From JBGTLW01 sp041743835 (GTDB lineage: Bacteria > Planctomycetota > Phycisphaerae > Phycisphaerales > Phycisphaeraceae): 12,511 bases of DNA. Shown piece after piece: positions 1-7,795 of this stretch. Location of the stretch: contig JBGTLW010000108.1 in the NCBI GenBank assembly GCA_041743835.1, forward strand, positions 1 to 12,511, read 5' to 3'. Numbering within the stretch: position 1 is the stretch's first letter; each line of letters starts with the position of its first letter. The translations under genes and the position numbers were made by a program. The notes beneath the pieces are model-generated. The model did not search any database and was not told the DNA's origin. It saw nothing but the letters and a program-made list of their open reading frames with translations.

Positions 1-190
1 CCGCCTCGCCACGCTCCGCCGCGCCCAGGGTCAAAGCCTCGGCCTCACGCTGCGCCTCGGCGATGATCGCCTCGGCCCGTGCCTCTGCCGCGGCACGCAG
101 CTTCTGACCTTGCGCCGCGATGTCGCCTAAGTCCAGCACAACCGCGTGCTTGAGCGCGGGACGGGCGAAATGGTTCTTAAGTACGGCCAT
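1..190 (-). CDS. fliH: Flagellar assembly protein FliH, N-terminal part (cut by window edge)
   Basis: Only the first 63 codons are in the window; the reading frame is open to position 1. FliH binds and regulates the flagellar export ATPase FliI at the cytoplasmic face of the export gate. The protein begins MAVLKNHFARPALKHAVVLD and passes into an Ala/Glu/Arg-rich helix (about residues 28-63) with repeated AEA/REAEA steps, which resembles the N-terminal coiled coil of FliH and related V-ATPase E-type stalk proteins. The ATG at 190 has an AGGA ribosome site 6 bases upstream and lies 48 bases after the fliG stop. The call rests mainly on this helix composition and on the gene order fliE-fliF-fliG-X, where X is almost always fliH. 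The C-terminal FliI-binding domain is outside the window, so the identity is inferred. Confidence 0.75.
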   Translation of the reverse strand, partial: MAVLKNHFARPALKHAVVLDLGDIAAQGQKLRAAAEARAEAIIAEAQREAEALTLGAAERGEA

Positions 191-238
191 CAAGTTTCCT
201 GGACGCCGGCCTGTGCCCGACGCTACGCCAACCCACGG

Positions 239-1276
239 TTACACCACCACGTCACTGTCACCGCCGCGGCCGGAGATGATGATCTCGCCCGCGTCTTCGA
301 GCCGGCGGACGATATCGACGATGCGCTGCTGCGCGGCCTCGACATCGCTGACACGGACCGGGCCCATGAACTGCATGTCTTCCTTGATAAGGGCCGCGGC
401 ACGCTCGGACATGTTGCCGAAGATCTTGTCCTTGAGTTCTTCCGACGCGGTCTTGAGCGCCAGCGAAAGCTCGTCGTTCTCCACTTCCTTGAGCACCGCC
501 TGGATGCCCTTGCCATCGACGAGGTTGATGTCCTCGAAGACGAACATGAGCCGACGTATCTCTTCGACCAGATCGGGGTCTTCGGACTCCAGGCCTTCCA
601 TGATGCCCTTCTCGGTGGTGCGATCGACGAGGTTAAGCATCTCAGCGACGGAGGGCACCCCGCCGATCTTTTCGAACGACTGGGTCAGCATGGACGACAG
701 GCGTGTCTCAAGCCCGCGCTCGACCTCACTGACAACCTCGGGGTTGGTCTGCTCCATGTTGGCCACGCGCTTCACGACCTCGATCTGCTTGGGCGTCGGG
801 AGGCCGGCGAGGATCTCGGACGCCTTGTTGAACGGCAGGTGGCTGACGATCAGCGCGATGGTCTGGGGGTGCTCATCCTGGATGAAGGTCAGCAGGTTGG
901 AGGCCTCCGCCTTCTGCAGGAAGGAGAAAGGCGTCCGGCGGACCTGCCGGCTGATGTGCTCGCCGATGCGCTTGGCGTCCTCGGGCGACAGCGCAGCCGA
1001 CAGCAACTGCCGGGCGTAATCGATGTTGCCTTCACGCGACCACGATTGCGAGACCGCGAGCGCGTAGAAGTCATCGAGCACCGCGTTGCGCAGGGCGCTG
1101 CTGATCTCGCCGAGGCCCGCCATCTCGCGGGTGACCTCTTCAACCGCGCGCTGCGAGAGCTGCGAGAGCATCGCGGAGGATGCCTCGGTCTCCAGGGCCA
1201 GCAGCAGGATCGCCGCCTTCCGCACGCCGGGCAGGTCATCCAGCAAGGGTGATCTTTGTGATGCGGAGGCGGGCAT
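239..1276 (-). CDS. fliG: Flagellar motor switch protein FliG
   Basis: This 345-residue protein has the usual FliG length. FliG forms the upper C-ring, is anchored on FliF, and transmits stator torque to the rotor. Visible landmarks are LPGVRKAAILLLAL near residues 15-28 (FliF-binding N-domain), the EHPQ motif at 135-138 in the middle domain, the MFVF hinge motif at 244-247, and a charged helix around 263-292 (LKEVEND, KTASEELKDK), which corresponds to the torque helix. The C-terminus ends in SGRGGDSDVVV. The ATG at 1276 has no clear Shine-Dalgarno sequence. It follows the 113-base fliF-fliG gap, which is filled largely by a 14-bp tandem array. The gene belongs to the flgB-to-fliH transcription unit. 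The identity is secure; the start is less so because no ribosome site supports it. Confidence 0.97.
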   Translation of the reverse strand: MPASASQRSPLLDDLPGVRKAAILLLALETEASSAMLSQLSQRAVEEVTREMAGLGEISSALRNAVLDDFYALAVSQSWSREGNIDYARQLLSAALSPEDAKRIGEHISRQVRRTPFSFLQKAEASNLLTFIQDEHPQTIALIVSHLPFNKASEILAGLPTPKQIEVVKRVANMEQTNPEVVSEVERGLETRLSSMLTQSFEKIGGVPSVAEMLNLVDRTTEKGIMEGLESEDPDLVEEIRRLMFVFEDINLVDGKGIQAVLKEVENDELSLALKTASEELKDKIFGNMSERAAALIKEDMQFMGPVRVSDVEAAQQRIVDIVRRLEDAGEIIISGRGGDSDVVV

Positions 1277-1292
1277 AAGGGTGTTCGCGTTC

Positions 1293-1373
1293 GGGGTTCA
1301 GGTTCCGGGGGTCAGGTTCCGGGGTTCAGGTTCCGGGGGTCAGGTTCCGGGGGTCAGGGGGTCGTGGGGTCGT
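1293..1373. repeat. 14-bp tandem repeat array in the fliF-fliG gap
   Basis: On the plus strand, units of 14 bases alternate between GGGGTTCAGGTTCC and GGGGGTCAGGTTCC (1293-1306, 1307-1320, 1321-1334, 1335-1348), and a partial fifth unit runs to 1358. Two 8-base units GGGGTCGT follow at 1358-1373. The array lies wholly between the fliF stop (1390) and the fliG start (1276), so it would be transcribed as a C-rich stretch in the operon mRNA. The strict periodicity and the A-B-A-B order indicate duplication of a 28-bp pair. The copy number probably varies between strains. Confidence 0.95.
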
Positions 1374-1389
1374 GGTGTATGCGCGTGCG

Positions 1390-3003
1390 TTAGCGATCAT
1401 CAACCGCCACCCACTTGCTCAGCAGGCTGCCGGCTTCGGCGGGGCTGGACTTGATCATCTCGCTGATCTGCTCGGCCACCTTGCGGGCCTGGAGCTGGCC
1501 TTCATCCAGTTCCACGCCAGCCATGGTGCTCTCGACTTCTTCCGCTTCGCCGAGCAGGTCGTCATCCGCGGGCAGGCTCTGCGGGATGCCCGCGAGTTCC
1601 TCGACGGTCGGCATCGCCTCTTCCTGTGTCGTGCGCTTCACCATGTACAGCATCATGCCCAGGGCCATGAGCGCGAGCGCCGCGGCTGCGGCCGTGCCCG
1701 ACCAGCTCCCCATCATCTCGCCCATGCCCGAGCCGACCCCGGCCGTGACCGGCGCGAGGTACTGTTCATCAAAGTACATCGACGCCGCGACGACGCCTTT
1801 GGTCTCACCACGGGTGATGATCGGCTCGACCTTTTCGGTGATCCGTGCGAGTTGCTCATCCACGATCGGCTGCAAGGCCGCGTCGTCGGGGGCCTCGGCG
1901 TCGGGGTTGCGGGCCTTGAAGATGCCGACGAAATAATTGCGCGGCACGTTGATCGTCACATGGATCCGCTGCACCTGATGCCCGGCCAGCTCGGTCTGGA
2001 TGGAGGCCTTGGGCAGCAGCGTGTTGAACTCGGTCTCGGTGGTGGCCTCGGTGTGCTCGCGCGACACCCCCCCGCCGCCAGCGATATCCAGCCCGTTGTT
2101 GGAGCGGACCCCCGCCTCGCCGCCCTGCGTGATGTCGCGGGTGCTGATCTCGGACGTGCGCTCGGCCTTGATGGGCGGGTTGTCCAGATACTCGGTGGTG
2201 TTGCGCAGCTCCCTGCGGATCGGGTCCAGGTCAACCGACACCGCCACGATCGCGCCGCGGATCATCAGCAGGCTCTCGATCTTGTTCTGGTGGTGCTTCT
2301 CTTCGCTGCGGGCCAGCTCGATCGCGCGGGTCGGGAGCTGCTCCTCGGGGTCGTCGATGCTGTAGGACCGGCCGCTGCTGTCGATCACCTCGACCGCCTG
2401 CGGCGAAAGCTCGGCCACCGCGCCGCTGACCAGCGAGGCGATCGCCTTGACCATATCCTTGCTCACCGCGTCCCCGCCACGCATCTCGATCATGACCGAG
2501 GCCGAGGGCTTGGCGCTGGTCCGGCCAAAGCCCTTCTGCTCGGGCATGGCGATCATCACGCTCGCCGAGCGCACGCCCTGCATCCGGTTGACCACCTTCG
2601 AGAGGTAGCTCTGCAGCGCGACGATGTACTTGCTGCGCATCTGGGCGTTGGTCTCCCAGGGGTCGGCCTGCACCAGCTTGGCGAACGCCTCGGTCGCATC
2701 ACCGCCAAGCCGGTCGTGGTCGGCCAGCTTGGATAACGCATCGTGCTGGCGCGACAGCGGGACAAGCAGTTGGCTGCCCTGCACCTTCGCGTCGATCCCG
2801 TGGCGCTGGAGCAGCGCGACCGACGCGTTGATGTCGCTGCCCGAGGGGATGCTCACCCGCTGCGGCGAGGAGGCAAAGAACAGCCCGATGCCCACCACGA
2901 GCAGGCCGATCACCACCATCGCGGTGATCAGACCCTTCTCGGCAAAGGACATCCGCTCGAACGTCACGCCGATCTGCGCCCAAGACCTTTTCAAGAAATC
3001 CAT
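1390..3003 (-). CDS. fliF: Flagellar MS-ring protein FliF
   Basis: This is a 537-residue inner-membrane protein that forms the MS ring, the base on which the rod, export gate and C-ring assemble. The N-terminus (MDFLKRSWAQIGVTFERMS) leads into a first membrane segment at about 25-47. The ring-building domains follow, with LQSYLSKVVNRMQGVRSASVMIAMPE-type sequence near 130-160. A low-complexity stretch with the SRE/GGGGVS linker follows, and a second membrane segment rich in Ala, Leu and Met lies at about 436-456. The cytoplasmic tail ends SPAEAGSLLSKWVAVDDR, which matches the FliG-binding end of FliF. The ATG at 3003 is supported by a GGAGG ribosome site 7 bases upstream. The gene lies between fliE and fliG in the standard order. 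Confidence 0.97.
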   Translation of the reverse strand: MDFLKRSWAQIGVTFERMSFAEKGLITAMVVIGLLVVGIGLFFASSPQRVSIPSGSDINASVALLQRHGIDAKVQGSQLLVPLSRQHDALSKLADHDRLGGDATEAFAKLVQADPWETNAQMRSKYIVALQSYLSKVVNRMQGVRSASVMIAMPEQKGFGRTSAKPSASVMIEMRGGDAVSKDMVKAIASLVSGAVAELSPQAVEVIDSSGRSYSIDDPEEQLPTRAIELARSEEKHHQNKIESLLMIRGAIVAVSVDLDPIRRELRNTTEYLDNPPIKAERTSEISTRDITQGGEAGVRSNNGLDIAGGGGVSREHTEATTETEFNTLLPKASIQTELAGHQVQRIHVTINVPRNYFVGIFKARNPDAEAPDDAALQPIVDEQLARITEKVEPIITRGETKGVVAASMYFDEQYLAPVTAGVGSGMGEMMGSWSGTAAAAALALMALGMMLYMVKRTTQEEAMPTVEELAGIPQSLPADDDLLGEAEEVESTMAGVELDEGQLQARKVAEQISEMIKSSPAEAGSLLSKWVAVDDR

Positions 3004-3034
3004 CGGTCGGCCTCCATGCCGTTATTCATTCGCC

Positions 3035-3052
3035 GGGCGGCATCCGCCGCCC
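3035..3052 (-). promoter_or_regulatory. GC-rich stem-loop in the fliF leader
   Basis: A perfect 7-bp inverted repeat (GGGCGGC...GCCGCCC) with a 4-base loop lies in the 96-base fliE-fliF gap, 31 bases before the fliF ATG. In the RNA sense the loop reads GGAU. There is no U-run, so it does not look like an intrinsic terminator. It may protect mRNA ends or present a GGA for CsrA binding; both roles are inference. Confidence 0.5.
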
Positions 3053-3099
3053 CCGTGCCCCCGCACCATCCGGCGCAGGCCCCCGCTGCTCACCGGGCA

Positions 3100-3417
3100 T
3101 CACACCCTGATCTGTTTCACTTCTTCGTAGGCGTCCATCATCTTGTTGCGCACCTGCAACAGCATCTTGAACGCGATGTCGGACTTCTGCTTGGCGATCA
3201 GCACCGCGTCCACGTCGTCGCGCCGGCCCGCGGCGACGTCCTCAATCGCCATCTCCGCGTCCTGCTGGAGCCGGTTGACCTGCTCGATCTGCTTCATCAG
3301 CACGTCTTTGAACGCGGGGCCACCCACGGGCGCACCGCCGGGCTGCGTGCCGAGCGGGCGCGGCGCGATGCCCTGAGGGCTGAGGCTGCCGGGGATTAGT
3401 CCTAATGGGTCGGCCAT
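3100..3417 (-). CDS. fliE: Flagellar hook-basal body complex protein FliE
   Basis: This 105-residue protein has the standard FliE length. FliE joins the MS ring to the proximal rod and is among the first substrates exported. The first 30 residues are Gly/Pro-rich (PLGLIPGSLSPQGIAPRPLG) and the rest is helical: FKDVLMKQIEQVNRLQQDAE, then the family-typical stretch VLIAKQKSDIAFKMLLQVRN, ending MDAYEEVKQIRV, which is close to the common FliE ending AYQEIMRMQV. The ATG at 3417 starts 26 bases after the flgC stop; an AGGA 11 bases upstream is a weak ribosome site. The position between flgC and fliF agrees with the identity. Confidence 0.95.
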   Translation of the reverse strand: MADPLGLIPGSLSPQGIAPRPLGTQPGGAPVGGPAFKDVLMKQIEQVNRLQQDAEMAIEDVAAGRRDDVDAVLIAKQKSDIAFKMLLQVRNKMMDAYEEVKQIRV

Positions 3418-3443
3418 GGGTCAAGGGTCCTGGTCTAGCGGGG

Positions 3444-3848
3444 TCAGGCGATCAGCCTCAGGCTGCTCTGGAGCATCGTCTTGGTGGCTTCGGCGGCTGT
3501 GATGTTGGCTTCGTAGGCACGCGTGGCTTCCAGCGCGTTGATCTGCTCGATCACCGGGCTGATGTTGGGGTAGTTCACGTAGCCTTCCTGGTCGGCCTCG
3601 GGGTGGCCGGGGTCGTACTTCTTCACGAACGGTGCCTGGTCGAGCATGATCTCGCGGACGTGGACGCCATCGCCCTTGCCTGTCGCCGCGTCGCCGGGCG
3701 CCAGGATCGCCATGCGGCGCTGGAACGGGCTGTAGTTTCCGTCCGCGTCGTAGATGGAGTTCTGGTTGGCCAGGTTCGCGGAGATCACGTCCATGCGTGT
3801 CCGCTGTGCGACGAGGCCGGAGGTCGAGATATCCAGAGCACCAAACAT
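3444..3848 (-). CDS. flgC: Flagellar proximal rod protein FlgC
   Basis: This 134-residue protein matches the usual FlgC length. FlgC is a periplasmic rod subunit exported through the flagellar type III system and has no cleaved signal. The N-terminal rod/hook motif is clear: MFGALDISTSGLVAQRTRMD then SANLANQNS. The middle carries the FlgC-type YSPFQRRMAIL and a KYDPGHPEADQEGYVNYPNI stretch, which closely follows the family pattern YDPxHPxAxxxGYVxxPNV. The end EATRAYEANITAAEATKTML is the conserved C-terminal rod helix. The ATG at 3848 has a GGAG site 6 bases upstream and lies 43 bases after flgB, which fits one flgB-flgC transcript. Confidence 0.97.
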   Translation of the reverse strand: MFGALDISTSGLVAQRTRMDVISANLANQNSIYDADGNYSPFQRRMAILAPGDAATGKGDGVHVREIMLDQAPFVKKYDPGHPEADQEGYVNYPNISPVIEQINALEATRAYEANITAAEATKTMLQSSLRLIA

Positions 3849-3891
3849 TGTTTACTCCACCGGGCCAAGGCCCGGGTTCATGTGGCCTGGG

Positions 3892-4326
3892 TCAGACCCG
3901 CTCTTGGATGGCGGATTCGAGCAGCGCGAACTGGTTGCGGAGGATCTCGATCCCCGCGTTGTGGGCCATGGTGTTTTCAGCCAGGTCCTGCATGATCCGC
4001 TCGACATCGCGGTTGTTGCGGTCGTGGAACATGATGTTCTGGTCGGCGAAGCCGGGCTTGGCCTCGGTGCGGTCGGCGTGAAAAGCCAGTTCGCGTGTGC
4101 GGCTCAGCCTGAGCGGGCCGTCCTGCGCGCCGGTTCCGCTGCGGCGCTGGTCGATCGCGCGTCCCAGTTCCTTCTGGAAGCCGGCGACACTGAGGTCGCG
4201 TGGGCGGAAGTTGGGCGTGGAGATGTTGGCGATGTTGTTGGCGATGACACGGTGCCGCGCCCCCGTGAACTGCACGAGGCGTTCAACGGATTGCATCGCT
4301 CCGTGTTCGAATATCCCTTTGATCAC
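3892..4326 (-). CDS. flgB: Flagellar proximal rod protein FlgB (GTG start)
   Basis: FlgB is a proximal rod subunit that assembles on FliE. With the chosen start it has 144 residues, close to the family norm of about 130-140. The signature is VIANNIANISTPNFRPRDLS at the N-terminus, and the C-terminal rod helix includes LAENTMAHNAGIEILRNQF. A longer frame opens at 4398, but that codon lies inside the sigma-54 promoter and the extra residues (Arg/Pro/His-rich) do not resemble FlgB. The GTG at 4326 begins the family-like sequence (V/M)IKGIFEHGAMQ and has GGAG 8 bases upstream, so it is preferred. This is the first gene of the basal-body operon flgB-flgC-fliE-fliF-fliG-fliH. Confidence 0.95.
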   Translation of the reverse strand: MIKGIFEHGAMQSVERLVQFTGARHRVIANNIANISTPNFRPRDLSVAGFQKELGRAIDQRRSGTGAQDGPLRLSRTRELAFHADRTEAKPGFADQNIMFHDRNNRDVERIMQDLAENTMAHNAGIEILRNQFALLESAIQERV

Positions 4327-4334
4327 GCGACCAT

Positions 4335-4338
4335 CTCC
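4335..4338 (-). promoter_or_regulatory. flgB: Ribosome binding site that fixes the flgB start
   Basis: GGAG on the minus strand lies 8 bases before the GTG at 4326. Together with the promoter at 4383-4397, it rules out the longer reading frame that opens at 4398. Confidence 0.75.
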
Positions 4339-4382
4339 GTGGTTTGGCGGGCACACTGGGGCCGACCGTCGGCGGGCATGGG

Positions 4383-4397
4383 GCAATCGCTGTGCCA
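4383..4397 (-). promoter_or_regulatory. Sigma-54 (RpoN) promoter of the flgB operon
   Basis: The minus strand reads TGGCAC-AGCGA-TTGC, an exact match to the sigma-54 consensus TGGCAC-N5-TTGC with the invariant GG and GC 10 bases apart. Transcription would start near 4371, giving a leader of about 45 bases to the GTG of flgB. The gene immediately upstream encodes a sigma-54 activator with an intact GAFTGA loop, which supports a working promoter. Sigma-54 control of rod and basal-body genes is well known in other flagellated bacteria. Confidence 0.9.
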
Positions 4398-4472
4398 CAG
4401 CGTCCGGGCTGGGGCCATCGCGTCTGCGTGGCGGTGAGGGGCGGTCATGCAGGATCGCGCGGGCGCGGCCGG

Positions 4473-4487
4473 GCGCAAAAATTGCGC
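4473..4487. promoter_or_regulatory. Palindrome GCGCAA-N3-TTGCGC, candidate activator site upstream of flgB
   Basis: A perfect palindrome of two 6-base arms around 3 bases lies in the 216-base gap between the response regulator gene and flgB. Its centre is about 109 bases upstream of the predicted flgB start of transcription, a usual distance for a sigma-54 enhancer site. The same arms and spacing recur at 7654-7668 before flgN. Binding by the neighbouring response regulator is an inference. Confidence 0.5.
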
Positions 4488-4542
4488 ACCGAATCCGCGA
4501 GACCTGCGCGGGGACGATCGTGTGGCAGCGCGGGCGTGATGT

Positions 4543-6062
<1,520 letters not shown>

Positions 6063-6066
<4 letters not shown>

Positions 6067-7037
6067 GCGGCGGCTCCGGCGTGGAGGGGTGAGGGGCGAT
6101 CGGCGGCCTGCGATCGCGCGGGGTGCGGGGCAAGGCGGGGATGCGCGGGCAACACCAGCTCGAACACCGCGCCGCCATCGTTGCGCACACGGATCGCACC
6201 GCCGTGCGCATCGACGATGCGGTGGACGATAGCCAGACCGAGCCCGGTGCCGGTGTTGCGCGTGGTGAAGAACGGGTTGAAGATGCGGTCCACATCCTGC
6301 TCGGCGATGCCGGGGCCGGTGTCGCAGAGCGTGAGGCAGACGTCGCCGTCCTCTACGGCAGCGGCCACGGTCAGCGTGCGGTCGCCCGGTTGAGCCGCCA
6401 TCGCGTCCACCGCGTTGCGGATGAGGTTGAGCAGCGCCTGGTGCAGCAGCAGCGGGTCGGCGTGGATCGTGAGGGCTGGGCCTTGCAGGTCGTGGCGGAT
6501 CACGGTGACGGCTGCGGCCTCGATCGCGGGGAGGTGGGCATCCAACGCCCGGCCCACCGCATCGACCACCGACAGATCGCGTGGCTCAGGCCGGGACTGC
6601 CCCGCGAAGGTGAGCACATCGTTGACGATGGCGGACAGCCCGTGCACCGCGGCGGCGATCTTTCGCACCGCGTCCGCGGCTGAATCCAGCGGGGCGGCGG
6701 TGGCATCGGTCGCGGTGCCGTGGCGGACATCGTCGAGGTCTTCGACCGCCATGCCCGCGTAAAGCTGGATCGCGGCGAGCGGGTTGCGGATCTCGTGCGC
6801 GATGCCCGCGGCCATCTCGCCGAGCGCCGAGAGGCGTTTGGAGCGGTGGAGCTGGGCGTTGGTGGAGGCGAGCTCTTCGCGCAGGCGCAGAACCTCGGCT
6901 TCGAGCACCTGATGGCTGTGCTGCATCCGCTCGGTGACCTGGTTGTAGGCCGCGAGCATCTGCGCGAGGTCATCGAGGCGCGTGGCCTGCTGAGGTTTTG
7001 TGGGTGTATCGGCGATCATCCTGATCGTGCTCGTCAT
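6063..7037 (-). CDS. Soluble sensor histidine kinase, partner of the sigma-54 activator
   Basis: The 324-residue product (from the ATG at 7037) carries an H-box GEMAAGIAHEIRNPLAA with phosphoacceptor H81, an N-box LLNLIRNAVDAM near 202-213, a G1 box DTGPGI near 239, an F-box NPFFTTR and a G2 box GTGLGLAI near 263-270. This places it in the NtrB/AtoS-like group that pairs with NtrC-type regulators. There is no membrane segment and no recognisable PAS or GAF domain; the first ~75 residues look like a coiled coil (QVLEAEVLRLREELASTNAQL). This resembles cytoplasmic flagellar kinases of the FlgS/FlrB kind, which sense export-gate or MS-ring assembly; that analogy is inference. Starts at 7037 and 7019 are both possible, each preceded by TCAGG. 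A TTG at 7076 lies inside a repeat and was not used. Confidence 0.93.
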
Positions 7038-7078
7038 CCTGACGTTCCGAATTATGCGCAATGCAACCGGTGCCAAAG

Positions 7079-7100
7079 CCGAGGGATTACCATCCCTCGG
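7079..7100. repeat. Dispersed palindromic repeat, copy 1 (flgN-kinase gap)
   Basis: A perfect 9-bp stem CCGAGGGAT/ATCCCTCGG with loop TACC lies in the 85-base gap after flgN, preceded on the plus strand by CCAAAG. The core and the AAAG flank match copies 2 (10464-10493) and 3 (11311-11340). It starts 22 bases past the flgN stop and could shape the 3' end of the flgN message, but no U-run follows on either strand. Confidence 0.9.
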
Positions 7101-7122
7101 TCCCCCTCACTCCCCCCACGCT

Positions 7123-7596
7123 TCACCCCGCCTTATCCGTAAACCGCGCAGCCGCAGCCACGGGGCGCTGCTTGTAGGCGTTGATCGCCATGCCGGTGCG
7201 TGCGTTGCTGGCGAGCTGCCCCCCGACGTGGGCCTTGGCCTGCTCAAGCTTCATGCGGTCCTGCTCGTCTTGCTCGATGATGGATTTGAGGAGCGCCTGT
7301 ACCTGATCGACCAGATCGCGGAGCTTCTCACGGCTGGCTTCGGGCAGGGCCTCGGCGATCTCGGGGATGCGGCCGCGGTACGGCCCGATGTTGTCGTTGA
7401 TCTGGCCGAGCTCTTCGATGAGGCACTGACGCTTGGAGAGCACCGTGAGCAGCGCCTCGGTCTTGCCGTCGGCGATGAGGCTGGCCTGCTGTGAAGCCAG
7501 GGCACCGAGTTCTGTGTAGAGGTCGCGCTGCCGGGTCAGTAGCCCTAACAACTCTGCGGCCTCGCCCGTGGGGAAGGGAATCGTGGAGACGGTCAT
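7123..7596 (-). CDS. flgN: FlgN-family flagellar export chaperone
   Basis: This 157-residue, wholly helical protein fits the FlgN family, cytoplasmic chaperones that hold the hook-filament junction proteins FlgK and FlgL before export. Typical features are LLTRQRDLYTELGALASQQ near the N-terminus, a short turn DGKTEALLTVLSKRQCLIEE, an LPEASREKL break, then a long helix VQALLKSIIEQDEQDRMKLE, and a loose tail ending NAYKQRPVAAAARFTDKAG. The tail resembles the substrate-binding end of FlgN. The ATG at 7596 has AAGG 9 bases upstream; a longer frame from 7659 adds only Arg-rich residues encoded by the leader hairpin and is rejected. The kinase and regulator genes follow on the same strand and may share its transcript. 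The family call is by pattern, since FlgN sequences are poorly conserved. Confidence 0.8.
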   Translation of the reverse strand: MTVSTIPFPTGEAAELLGLLTRQRDLYTELGALASQQASLIADGKTEALLTVLSKRQCLIEELGQINDNIGPYRGRIPEIAEALPEASREKLRDLVDQVQALLKSIIEQDEQDRMKLEQAKAHVGGQLASNARTGMAINAYKQRPVAAAARFTDKAG

Positions 7597-7650
7597 CCTG
7601 ACCAACCTTTCTTTAGCGTCCCGGCCAAAACGGCGCGGCGACCGGGTCAC

Positions 7651-7671
7651 GGGGCGCAATCCTTGCGCCCC
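7651..7671 (-). promoter_or_regulatory. Leader stem-loop of flgN with a CsrA-like loop
   Basis: A perfect 9-bp inverted repeat GGGGCGCAA/TTGCGCCCC around 3 bases lies 55 bases before the flgN ATG. In the RNA the apex reads CAAGGAU, which matches the core CARGGAU of the CsrA binding consensus, with GGA in the loop. If the GCCGATAA promoter just upstream is used, the hairpin is within about the first 25 bases of the message. The inner arms GCGCAA-N3-TTGCGC also match the palindrome before flgB, so a DNA-level role is an alternative. Confidence 0.55.
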
Positions 7672-7682
7672 TGACAGACTCG

Positions 7683-7708
7683 TTATCGGCCGGGGCCGCT
7701 GCGTTTCA
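7683..7708 (-). promoter_or_regulatory. Candidate sigma-28 (FliA-type) promoter of flgN
   Basis: The minus strand carries an exact GCCGATAA (7683-7690), the -10 element of flagellar sigma-28, with TGAA (7705-7708) 14 bases upstream as an imperfect -35 (consensus TAAA, about 15 bases). Transcription would start near 7675, leaving a leader of about 80 bases. In enteric bacteria flgN is also read from a FliA promoter. Confidence 0.6.
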
Positions 7709-7765
7709 TTAACAGCCGACCAAGAAACATGATGCTACTCCCGGTTGTTGCGCAATCTCACGCGA

Positions 7766-7783
7766 ACCACAACATCTTGTGGT
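7766..7783 (-). terminator. Possible stem-loop terminator after the TPR gene
   Basis: A 7-bp perfect stem ACCACAA/TTGTGGT with a 4-base loop begins 13 bases past the TPR-protein stop. No U-run follows, so it may only stabilise the 3' end or act with Rho. Confidence 0.35.
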
Positions 7784-7795
7784 CCGGCGGATGAA

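Noticed and set aside
1372..2736. Long plus-strand open frames opposite fliF, the TPR gene and others (for example 1372-2736, 7745-9271, 5287-6393)
   Set aside because: They are His/Asp/Gly/Leu/Val-rich antisense shadows of GC-rich genes with no recognisable domain, and the minus-strand genes are certain.
4327..4398. Longer flgB reading frame starting at 4398
   Set aside because: The codon lies in the sigma-54 promoter, the extra residues do not resemble FlgB, and a GGAG-preceded GTG at 4326 gives the family length.
7051..7056. CATAAT on the minus strand as a sigma-70 -10 box for the kinase gene
   Set aside because: No acceptable -35 lies 16-18 bases upstream; the closest (TTGGCA) is at 14. 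It also leaves almost no leader for the start at 7037.
7065..7082. TGGCAC followed by two TTGC words on the minus strand upstream of the kinase, as a second sigma-54 promoter
   Set aside because: The GG-to-GC spacings are 8 and 13 bases instead of the required 10, and the TGGC comes from the flank of repeat copy 1.
7597..7659. Longer flgN frame from 7659
   Set aside because: The added residues are Arg-rich and come from the hairpin leader; the ATG at 7596 has a ribosome site and matches the family length.
7651..7671. The flgN-leader inverted repeat as an intrinsic terminator of the TPR gene
   Set aside because: There is no U-run on either side and it is 125 bases past the TPR stop, beyond a likely promoter.
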